A stretch of DNA of 32,185 bases from Chloroflexota bacterium (GTDB lineage: Bacteria > Chloroflexota > Anaerolineae > Promineifilales > Promineifilaceae), in NCBI GenBank assembly GCA_024277135.1, contig JAJRVV010000050.1, forward strand, positions 1 to 32,185, in the 5' to 3' direction. The notes beneath the pieces are model-generated. The model was not told where the DNA came from. It worked only from the letters and a program-made list of their open reading frames with translations, and did no database searches. A program made the translations under genes and the position numbers. Below are positions 22,520 to 29,230 of this stretch, one piece after another; the first letter of the stretch is position 1, and each line of letters begins with the position of its first letter.

Positions 22520-23896
22520 ATGGACGATAGGATCGTTGATTTTGTGCGAGGTTTACGGGCGGCGGGAGTGCGCGTGTCGCTGGCGGAATCGGTGGATGCC
22601 ATGAACGCGGTGGCAGCGTTGGGCGTCAATGATAAAACCACCTTCCGCGAGTCGCTGCGAACCACGTTGATCAAAGAGTCGGATGATTTTGCGGCATTTG
22701 ATGAATTGTTCCCGCTTTACTTTGGCAGCGGCGGCCCGGCGTTGCAAAGCGCCCTGGAGGATTTGAGCGCGGATGAGCAGCAGATGTTGCAGGCGGCCTT
22801 GCAGGCGATGAGCGGCCGTTTGCAGCAGTTGATGGATTGGCTCACCAGCGGCGATGGCCCTACTAAGGAGCAGTTGGCAGAGTTATCCCGCCGCGCCGGA
22901 GCCGATTGGGCGGACAGCCAGCGGGAAGGGCGCTGGGTAACGCGGCGGATGCTGCAACAAATGGGGTTTGCCCACCTGGAAGAGCAAATTCAGCAGTTGG
23001 TGGAGCAACTGCAAAAGATGGGGATGAGTCAGGAGGCCATCGAGAAACTACTGGGCATGGTGGAAGCGAATCGGGAAGCGTTGGCGCAGCAGGCAGCGCA
23101 GCAAGTTGGCCAGCAAATCGCCCAGCAGCGGGCTAATCGCCCCGAAGATTTTAATGGCCCCGATTTGATGCATAAGCCGTTCCAATCGTTGACGGAAGAA
23201 GAAGCCAATTTCTTGCGTAAAGAGGTGCGGCGGTTGGTGACGCAGCTGCGCAGCCGGGCGGCGCTGCGGCGCAAGCGGGGGAGCAAGGGCAAGTTTGACG
23301 CCAAAGGGACGATTCGCGCCAACCAGCGGTATGGCGGCGTGCCGCTGGAGTTGAAGTTCAAGAAGAAAAAGTTGAAGCCGAGCCTGGTGCTGATTTGTGA
23401 TGTGTCTACCTCGATGCGGCAGGTGGCGGAGTTTATGCTGCGGTTGATTTATGAACTACAAGACCAGGTGGCGAAGGCGCGTAGTTTTGCCTTTAATTCG
23501 GATATGCAAGAAATCAGTGTGACGCTGTCGGGCAAGCGGGCGGCGGAGGCGATCACGGCCGTCCTCTACAACATTCCCCCCGGTTACTACGCCACCGACC
23601 TGGGCCACAGCCTGAACACCTTTTGTAATGAGTGGTTGAGCGCGGTAGACGGCCGTTCCACTGTCGTGATCGTGGGCGACGGCCGTAACAACTACAACTC
23701 GCCCCGTACCGACCTGATCAAGGCGTTGCAGCGGCGGGCCAAACGGCTCATCTGGCTCAACCCGGAGCCGCAGCGGCAATGGGGCACCGGCGACAGCGAC
23801 ATGTGGGAATATGCGCCGCTGTGTGACAGCGTTCATGTGGTTCGTAATTTGGCGCAGTTGGCAACGGCCGTGGACAAACTGATGACGGGCGGGTAG
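22520..23896 (+). CDS. VWA-domain protein, CoxE-like partner of the MoxR ATPase
   Basis: This is a 458-residue cytoplasmic protein of the CoxE family. A helical N-terminal region with a Gln-rich coiled stretch (about 155-205) precedes a C-terminal VWA domain starting near 286, with MIDAS motif DVSTS (294-298) and a downstream VVIVGDGRNNY segment. MIDAS-bound metal usually mediates contact with the client or with the ATPase hexamer. The ATG at 22520 is preceded by CAGGAG. It pairs with the upstream CoxD-like ATPase. In carboxydotrophs this pair matures CO dehydrogenase, but related pairs occur widely in other contexts. The target here is unknown. Confidence 0.9.
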   Translation: MDDRIVDFVRGLRAAGVRVSLAESVDAMNAVAALGVNDKTTFRESLRTTLIKESDDFAAFDELFPLYFGSGGPALQSALEDLSADEQQMLQAALQAMSGRLQQLMDWLTSGDGPTKEQLAELSRRAGADWADSQREGRWVTRRMLQQMGFAHLEEQIQQLVEQLQKMGMSQEAIEKLLGMVEANREALAQQAAQQVGQQIAQQRANRPEDFNGPDLMHKPFQSLTEEEANFLRKEVRRLVTQLRSRAALRRKRGSKGKFDAKGTIRANQRYGGVPLELKFKKKKLKPSLVLICDVSTSMRQVAEFMLRLIYELQDQVAKARSFAFNSDMQEISVTLSGKRAAEAITAVLYNIPPGYYATDLGHSLNTFCNEWLSAVDGRSTVVIVGDGRNNYNSPRTDLIKALQRRAKRLIWLNPEPQRQWGTGDSDMWEYAPLCDSVHVVRNLAQLATAVDKLMTGG

Positions 23897-23916
23897 CTCA
23901 AAATGAAACAACAAAT

Positions 23917-24930
23917 CTAAGTCCTGCGGTTGAGAAAACCCGCTTCGCGCAGCCAAACTTCCGCCTGTTCCATGCCATCATCAATGCCCACCCGGGGCCG
24001 GTAGCCAAGCAGCGTTTCTGCTTTCGTGATGGGAAACACCGTCCGGCGCACGTAAAACTTCAGCCGCTCCCGCGTCAGAGGCAGGCTCAGGCGCAGCTTT
24101 TCGCTGGCAAAGGCCAAGACATGCGCCGCCCACAACGGGATTTGCCGCGCTTTCTCGCCGCTCATCTCGGCGTAATAGCCGAAGAACTGCCGCCAGGTGA
24201 CCGGCTCATCCACGAAATTGAACGCTTCCCCCGCCGCTTCCGGGCGCACGGCCGTCAGCAGCAAACCATCTACCAAATTGTCAATAAATGTAGGATACGC
24301 ATACCCGTCGCCCTCCCCAAAAATGACTGGGATGCCCTGCCGCAGCGTCTCCACTATGCGCGTTGACCAGCTTTCCGAGCGGGGGCCATAAACCATCCCC
24401 GGCCGGACGATGACCAGTTCAATGCCAGTTTCAGCGGCGGCGGTGCGCGCCACTTGTTCCGCCTGGGCTTTGGTACGGCCGTAAAAGTCACGCTGGTCGG
24501 GGTTGAGGGGATAGGTTTCATCTATCAAATCCCGCGTGGGCGGGCCATAGGCGTTGATGGAACTGATGTGGATGACGCGACGGGCGCCGGTTTCTGCCGC
24601 CAGCCGCACCAGATTGCCCACCGCCTGCACATTCACCGCCTCCGCCTCGGCTGCGGACGGCTGTGATTGCAGCCGCAGCGCCGCCGCGTGAAAAACGATC
24701 TCCTGACCGGCTAACAGTTGGCGCAGCACGGCCGTATCCCGCATATCCGCCTGCTTTAGCTGAACGCCCGCCTCCGCCAAAAAGGGAACTTTGTCCAACT
24801 GGCGGCCCAGGCCGGTGACAACTGCCTTTTCCTCAACCGCCAATCGCTGCGCCAGCCGCCCGCCGATGAAGCCGGTGGCCCCCGTCACCAGAACTTTTTT
24901 ACCTTTCAGTGCATAATTGAGAGTGAACAT
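23917..24930 (-). CDS. NAD-dependent epimerase/dehydratase (extended SDR)
   Basis: This is a 337-residue extended short-chain dehydrogenase/reductase that acts on a nucleotide sugar or sterol-like substrate. The Rossmann motif GATGFIGG is at 17-24. The substrate-site Ser is at 123-124 (HISSINAYG) and the catalytic pair is Tyr150/Lys154 in DFYGRTKAQ. The NFVDEP segment near 240 and a C-terminal FYVRRTVFPITKAETLLGY segment resemble members of the 3-beta-hydroxysteroid dehydrogenase/NDP-sugar epimerase group. The ATG at 24930 has no clear Shine-Dalgarno and is preceded by a CCAAAATA-type repeat. It converges on the CoxE-like gene with a 20-base gap. The substrate is unknown. Confidence 0.88.
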   Translation of the reverse strand: MFTLNYALKGKKVLVTGATGFIGGRLAQRLAVEEKAVVTGLGRQLDKVPFLAEAGVQLKQADMRDTAVLRQLLAGQEIVFHAAALRLQSQPSAAEAEAVNVQAVGNLVRLAAETGARRVIHISSINAYGPPTRDLIDETYPLNPDQRDFYGRTKAQAEQVARTAAAETGIELVIVRPGMVYGPRSESWSTRIVETLRQGIPVIFGEGDGYAYPTFIDNLVDGLLLTAVRPEAAGEAFNFVDEPVTWRQFFGYYAEMSGEKARQIPLWAAHVLAFASEKLRLSLPLTRERLKFYVRRTVFPITKAETLLGYRPRVGIDDGMEQAEVWLREAGFLNRRT

Positions 24931-24940
24931 GGAAGAATGG

Positions 24941-24978
24941 TAAATCCAAAATAGAAAATCGCCAATCCAAAATAGAAA
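24941..24978. repeat. Dispersed CCAAAATC/CCAAAATAG repeat (copy 3)
   Basis: AAATCCAAAATAGAAAATC, then GCCAATCCAAAATAGAAAC, contains two unit copies between the epimerase start and the tmRNA terminator. It overlaps the T-rich tail of that terminator on the minus strand. Confidence 0.65.
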
Positions 24979-25004
24979 CGGCCCTCTCGAAGAGACGGCC
25001 GTTT
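24968..25004 (-). terminator. Terminator of the tmRNA gene
   Basis: AAACGGCC (24976-24983) pairs with GGCCGTTT (24997-25004), with an inner CTCT/AGAG stem and a CGA loop. On the minus strand the hairpin is followed by CTATTTTGG. It lies about 40 bases beyond the 3' end of the tmRNA. Confidence 0.75.
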
Positions 25005-25042
25005 CAAGGAGACTGTGCTCCTACGGAGTCGCAATGCCCCAG

Positions 25043-25450
25043 TGGAGATGGTGGGAATCGAACCCACGTCCGAAAAAGTAGACCGCTGCACCTCTACAAG
25101 CTTAGTTGGCCTATTTGAGATTCGCTGCCAGGCGCCCCAGCCAACCGGGTCAACTGTTAGCTAGCCGATGGCCCCCGAAAGGGCCGCTTGATCATCTCCA
25201 TCGGCGTCGAGATGAGGCACGTTGACTAAAGTGTCGCCTGCGCTCACCCGGTCAACGAGCGAAATGAGGCAGACGCAGCTCCGCTTTGGAGCCTCCGCTT
25301 ATCCTAAAGCCGCCTTAAGCAGCCAGAGGAAGAGCGTTGTAAGAAGCAGTGCGATTGGCACTTAATTGTTTGCTTCCAGTTTTACGAGATGTAAAGCGTG
25401 CTCGGCTTGCAGTACAGGGACATCCTTCCCCGTCGAAACCTGTCATCCCC
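25043..25450 (-). ncRNA. ssrA: Transfer-messenger RNA (tmRNA)
   Basis: This is a one-piece tmRNA of 408 bases that rescues stalled ribosomes together with SmpB. The minus-strand 5' end GGGGATG (from 25450) pairs over 7 bp with CATCTCC at the 3' end (25044-25050), including one G-U pair. A T-arm GTGGGTTCGATTCCCAC lies just before the 3' end, and ACAGGTTTCGACGGGG follows the 5' end as in other tmRNAs. The discriminator is A at 25043. The next bases are CT, so CCA is not encoded and must be added. The tag reading frame at 25315-25359 starts after TTAAGT with GCC and reads ANRTASYNALPLAA, then stop TAA. The resume codon is inferred from the motif position. Confidence 0.95.
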
Positions 25451-25490
25451 AATCCGTTTTTGATTTTGGATTTATGATTTTGGATTATAG
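25451..25490. repeat. Dispersed CCAAAATC repeat (copy 4, inverted)
   Basis: The plus strand reads TTTTTGATTTTGGATTTATG, then ATTTTGGATTA, the reverse complement of the CCAAAATC unit. It lies between the tmRNA 5' end and its likely -10 box and would be part of the precursor removed by 5' processing. Confidence 0.65.
25484..25489 (-). promoter_or_regulatory. Probable -10 box of the tmRNA promoter
   Basis: A perfect TATAAT on the minus strand lies 33 bases upstream of the mature tmRNA 5' end. The -35 region 16-17 bases further upstream is only T-rich and weak (it overlaps the neighbouring terminator). Confidence 0.55.
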
Positions 25491-25500
25491 CATGAATTTA

Positions 25501-25551
25501 CCGAAAAAAGCCACCACGGAGACACCGAGGCGTGTCTCCGTGTTTTTTCGG
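25501..25551. terminator. Bidirectional-looking terminator after the acyl-CoA dehydrogenase
   Basis: CACGGAGACAC (25515-25525) and GTGTCTCCGTG (25532-25542) form a perfect 11-bp stem. The outer CCGAAAAAA and TTTTTTCGG arms provide T-runs on both strands. It lies 13 bases beyond the dehydrogenase stop codon. CCACCACGGAGACACCGAG is also the form of a common dispersed repeat. Confidence 0.8.
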
Positions 25552-25563
25552 AAGAGTCATGAA

Positions 25564-26718
25564 CTACTTACGAAACAACTCCCGCACCACGATATTCCGT
25601 TGAATCTGGCTGGTGCCTTCATAAATCTGAAAAATCTTGGCGTCCCGCATCAACTTCTCCACCGGATACTCCGACATATACCCGTAGCCGCCAAAAACCT
25701 GCACCGCCTCCGTGGCGATTTTCATGGCAGCGTCAGCGGCATATGCTTTGGCAAATGCCGAGATCGTGGTGTTCTTCACCCCGGCGTCCACAGCCCAGGC
25801 TGACTTCCACACCAGCAGCCGCGCCGCCTCCAATTCCATCGCCATGTCGGCGATCTTGTGGCCGATGGCTTGGTGTCGCCAGATCGGTTTGCCCATCGCC
25901 ATGCGGGTTTTGGCGTAGGTGATGGATTCTTCCAGCGCCCGGCGAGCCAGGCCCAAAGCGCCGGAGGCCGTGCCGGGACGACTGCGATCAAACACCTTCA
26001 TGGCGATCAAAAATCCCATCCCTTCTTCACCTAAAAGACAATTGGCGGGTACTTTCACATCTTCAAAAATGACTTCGGCTGTGTCCGAGGCGTGTTGACC
26101 CATCTTGTCAAACGGCTTGCCCACACTCACCCCTTCCCAATCCCGATGAACCACAAAACAGCTCATGCCGTTGTACTTCTTTTCCGGGTCGGTGTAGGCA
26201 AATACAGTATAAAAGTCGGAGACGGTGGCCCCGGTGATGAAGGTTTTGCTGCCGTTGAGAATGTAATGGTCGCCGTTTTTGATCGCTCGCGTCTTGATGC
26301 CGGCCACATCCGAACCCGCTTCTGGTTCAGTCAGGCAGTAAGCCGCCATTTGTCCATTGGCCAGACGGCCGCCATACTCTTTCTTTTGCTCCTCATTCCC
26401 GGCAACCAACACCGGCAAAATCGCCAGCCCATTGACGACGATGGCGGTGCTCATGCCAGAACAGCCCCAGGCCAGTTCTTCGCCCACCAACACCTCTTCA
26501 AACAGGCTGAACCCCATGCCGCCATACTGTTCCGGCACATTGAGGAAGGTAAAGCCCATCTCCTGCGCCTTCTTGACCACCGGCCAGGGATACTCATGCG
26601 TTTTGTCGTAATGCTCAGCCACGGGAGCGATTTCGTTCTTGGCGAATTCGCGGGCCAGCATCTGGATTTCACGTTGTTCATCTGTTAAGGCAAAATTTAT
26701 GCTTCCGTTCATGCTCAT
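25564..26718 (-). CDS. Acyl-CoA dehydrogenase
   Basis: This is a 384-residue FAD-dependent acyl-CoA dehydrogenase that introduces the alpha-beta double bond in fatty acyl-CoA and passes electrons to ETF. Family signatures are the FAD-binding CLTEPEAGSD segment (about 128-137), the ITGATVSD region (about 161-168) and the catalytic Glu367 in QIYEGTSQIQRN near the C-terminus. Length is normal for the family. The ATG at 26718 is preceded by AAGGAG at 8 nt; ATG 26712 is also possible. It lies 16 bases downstream of the acyl-CoA ligase on the same strand, so the two form an operon for fatty-acid activation and beta-oxidation. Chain-length preference is not visible. A terminator follows. Confidence 0.95.
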   Translation of the reverse strand: MSMNGSINFALTDEQREIQMLAREFAKNEIAPVAEHYDKTHEYPWPVVKKAQEMGFTFLNVPEQYGGMGFSLFEEVLVGEELAWGCSGMSTAIVVNGLAILPVLVAGNEEQKKEYGGRLANGQMAAYCLTEPEAGSDVAGIKTRAIKNGDHYILNGSKTFITGATVSDFYTVFAYTDPEKKYNGMSCFVVHRDWEGVSVGKPFDKMGQHASDTAEVIFEDVKVPANCLLGEEGMGFLIAMKVFDRSRPGTASGALGLARRALEESITYAKTRMAMGKPIWRHQAIGHKIADMAMELEAARLLVWKSAWAVDAGVKNTTISAFAKAYAADAAMKIATEAVQVFGGYGYMSEYPVEKLMRDAKIFQIYEGTSQIQRNIVVRELFRK

Positions 26719-26734
26719 CTCTTTGGCTCCTTCT

Positions 26735-28291
26735 TTATGCTTCTTTTCTCAATTCAGTCTTCAAAATCTTGCCGGTGGCGTTCATCGGCAGGGTGTCGCG
26801 GAATTCGATGCGGCGCGGATATTTGTAAGCGGCCATGTTTTCTTTTGACCAAGCGATCAACTCATCGGCCGTCACCTGCGCCCCGTCCTTGAGCACGATA
26901 AACGCTTTGATCTCTTCGCCATACTGCTGGTGAGGAATGCCAATGACGGCCGCCAGGCTCACATCCGGGTGGGCAACCAAGGTCTCTTCAATTTCGCGCG
27001 GATACACGTTGAAGCCGCCGCGAATGATCATATCCTTCACCCGATCCACAATGTAAATGTAGCCATCCTCGTCGAATTTACCGATGTCGCCGGTATAGAA
27101 CCAGCCATTGCGGAAGGCGGCTTCGTTGGCTTCAGGCTTGTTGTAATACCCTTTCATCACATTGTGGCCGCGAATGAGGATTTCACCCAACGCGCCTACC
27201 GGCACATCGCTGTCTTCCTCGTCCACAATGCGGATTTCCACGCCCCAGACAGGCAGGCCGATGGAGCCGGGCTTGCGCACTTTGTCCATCCGATTAAAAG
27301 TGGCGACCGGGCTGGTTTCGGAGAGGCCATACCCTTCCAGGATGGCGACGTTGAACTTGGCTTCGAACGCTTTCATCACTTCGACAGGCATGGCCGCGCC
27401 GCCGGAGGCGCAAAGGCGCAAGTTGTTGGCGATTTTCTCCAAATCATACTTTTCTTCGGCGCCGGGCAGGTTTAGCATGGCCCAATACATGGTAGGCACG
27501 CCGGCGAAGATGGTGACGTTGTCCCGTTCCATGATGGCCAGCGCTTGCGCGGGGTCGAACCGGGGCATGAGGGTGATGGTTCCACCGCGATAAAGGGTGG
27601 CGTTCATGACCACACTCTGGCCGAAGCTGTGGAAGAGGGGCAGGACGGCCAAAGCCACGTCTCCTTCCTGGTCGTCATACATGTTATCACTGAGACGGGC
27701 GTTCATGAGCATGTTGGTGTGGCTCAGTTCGGCCCCTTTGGGACGGCCGGTGGTGCCGCTGGTGTAGAGGATGACGGCCGTATCCTCGCTGCTCGTTTGC
27801 ACGGTGGGGAAAACCGGCGGCTGTGTCCCCATAAACATGCCCAACGTGGCGGCCCCTTCAATGGGGGATGGGGCGGCGGGGTTGGCCGTCATGATGATGA
27901 AATGTTCGCAGCCGTCCACTTCGTTGAACGCCGCCCAACCCATCTGGCCCATCGGCAACTGCTCCGTGCCTTCAAAACAGAAATACACTTTGGCGTCAGA
28001 ATCTTGCAGATGGTAAGCGATTTCGCGCGGCTTGAGCAGCACATTCAATGGCACCACCACCGCCCCGGCTTTGAGGATGCCGTAATAGACGATGGGAAAA
28101 AAGGGCAGGTTGGGACAGCCCAAAGCGACTTTGTCGCCGGGTTGAACGCCTGCTTTGACCAGCCCATTGGCGACCTGATTGGCGGCGGCGTTCAGGGTGG
28201 CGTAGTCGAATTTCATCTCGTTAAAGATGACGGCTGTCTGCTGCGGCCGTTCGCGGGCGCTGTTTTCGAGTAAAACTGCCAGGTTCAACAT
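26735..28291 (-). CDS. Long-chain fatty-acid-CoA ligase (AMP-forming)
   Basis: This is a 518-residue ANL-superfamily ligase that activates a carboxylic acid via an acyl-adenylate to the CoA thioester. The P-loop-like A3 motif YTSGTTGRPKG is at about 176-186. The GYGLSETSP motif (A5), WFYTGDIG (A7), the DRVKDMIIRGGFNVYP hinge (A8) and the catalytic Lys in NATGKILKTEL (A10) are all present. The ATG at 28291 is preceded by CGGAGG. Directly downstream is the acyl-CoA dehydrogenase. Sequence features fit medium- to long-chain ligases, but the substrate is not proven. The gene has few ACGGCCGT palindromes compared with others in the window. Confidence 0.94.
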   Translation of the reverse strand: MLNLAVLLENSARERPQQTAVIFNEMKFDYATLNAAANQVANGLVKAGVQPGDKVALGCPNLPFFPIVYYGILKAGAVVVPLNVLLKPREIAYHLQDSDAKVYFCFEGTEQLPMGQMGWAAFNEVDGCEHFIIMTANPAAPSPIEGAATLGMFMGTQPPVFPTVQTSSEDTAVILYTSGTTGRPKGAELSHTNMLMNARLSDNMYDDQEGDVALAVLPLFHSFGQSVVMNATLYRGGTITLMPRFDPAQALAIMERDNVTIFAGVPTMYWAMLNLPGAEEKYDLEKIANNLRLCASGGAAMPVEVMKAFEAKFNVAILEGYGLSETSPVATFNRMDKVRKPGSIGLPVWGVEIRIVDEEDSDVPVGALGEILIRGHNVMKGYYNKPEANEAAFRNGWFYTGDIGKFDEDGYIYIVDRVKDMIIRGGFNVYPREIEETLVAHPDVSLAAVIGIPHQQYGEEIKAFIVLKDGAQVTADELIAWSKENMAAYKYPRRIEFRDTLPMNATGKILKTELRKEA

Positions 28292-28334
28292 GGGAAAACC
28301 TCCGTTCTAATTGTCAATTGCACATTGCCAATGG

Positions 28335-28892
28335 TTAACTGTTCATTTTGGCTTCTGGTTCAGATGGTTCATCAGGTTTAGGCGGCGGCTCTTGATACAA
28401 CCTTTCCACTTTGGGTAGATCGACGGTCATTTTACCGTCGGTGTGGCCGGTATCAATCAACGCTTCCCGATAAATAATGCCTTTTTCGGCGATAGTGCCC
28501 TCGACGAAGATTTTTGCCAGGGCGAAGCCGCTGATGTGTCCTTCTTCGCCCAGGACAATGTCGCCAATAGTGCCGACTTTGGTGCCGCCGGGCGTGTCCA
28601 CTTCCCGTCCCCGCAGTTTGTCCAGCCGCTGCCAATCGGCCACTTCAGGCAGTTCTTTGTCGTCCGTGATGACATCCGCTTGTTTGACTAGAATGGCGTC
28701 AATGCCAAAGATGACAACGTTGTCGCGGTGAATGACCAGAGCTTTCCGTTTGAGCAGCCCTTCCTGACCAACGTGGATGCCGGTGAGCCAGTAAAGCTCC
28801 GTGTTGACGTAGAGGTCTTTGACGTTGCCTAAGTGACGGCCGTCGTTGATACTGATGATAGGTTTACCCGTTAAATCTTTTCCCAGTCTCAT
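28335..28892 (-). CDS. Protein with two PRC-barrel domains
   Basis: This is a 185-residue small soluble protein. A PRC-barrel is at about 3-75 (LTGKPIISINDGRHLGNVKDLYV) and a second one at about 88-160 (LRGREVDTPGGTKVGTIGDIVL). The C-terminal tail is rich in Pro and Glu. PRC-barrels occur in RimM, photosynthetic reaction-centre H subunits and many uncharacterised stress or regulatory proteins. The specific role here is unknown. I chose the ATG at 28892 because AGGAG lies 6 nt upstream; the TTG three bases earlier is less likely. A promoter lies at 28955-28982. The 43-base gap to the ligase contains no terminator, so read-through to the ligase is possible. Confidence 0.85.
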   Translation of the reverse strand: MRLGKDLTGKPIISINDGRHLGNVKDLYVNTELYWLTGIHVGQEGLLKRKALVIHRDNVVIFGIDAILVKQADVITDDKELPEVADWQRLDKLRGREVDTPGGTKVGTIGDIVLGEEGHISGFALAKIFVEGTIAEKGIIYREALIDTGHTDGKMTVDLPKVERLYQEPPPKPDEPSEPEAKMNS

Positions 28893-28954
28893 CAAGATCT
28901 CCTGTTTCCAGTCAATTCCTGGATGGTATATGAGAACACAAGGATCATAATCTG

Positions 28955-28982
28955 ATTATAAACGGTGTTGGCCGTCTGGCAA
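28955..28982 (-). promoter_or_regulatory. Sigma-70-type promoter of the PRC-barrel gene
   Basis: On the minus strand TTGCCA (complement of 28977-28982), a 16-base spacer and a perfect TATAAT (complement of 28955-28960) precede the start codon by about 60 bases. Confidence 0.75.
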
Positions 28983-29230
28983 GCTGGAATGATCGCCCGA
29001 GCATCAATGGCACAGGAATGCTTCTTAGCCTTAAAACTGTTACAATTCCGGCGGGAAAACGCTTCTGACTATGAGGGGAAACCTCAAGGTTTACCAACTT
29101 CTTTTGGCTGATTGGAGAGTGATATGCCGTTTTTCTCCTCTCCATCGCCACGCCCCAACCGGGACGACGAAACCGTATAGGACGGCCTGAAGGCCAAACG
29201 CAGCCTGAATTTTGACACAGGAGCTTGTTG
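28983..29230. other. Spacer upstream of the ClC channel
   Basis: This spacer of about 250 bases has no gene I can support. It contains an inverted repeat TGGAGAG...CTCTCCA (about 29112-29144) and a GAGGGGAAACCTC stretch with a following AAGGTTT (29070-29093). No known ion-sensing riboswitch consensus was recognised. The Shine-Dalgarno CAGGAG at 29218-29223 belongs to the ClC gene. Confidence 0.5.

Noticed and set aside
25043-25110. Apparent tRNA 3' half (GTGGGTTCGATTCCCAC)
   Set aside because: It belongs to the tRNA-like domain of the tmRNA, whose 5' half lies about 340 bases away.
28983-29230. Possible fluoride or other ion riboswitch ahead of the ClC gene
   Set aside because: I could not find the conserved core of the fluoride riboswitch. 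The channel also has the GREGP form typical of chloride, not fluoride, ClC proteins.
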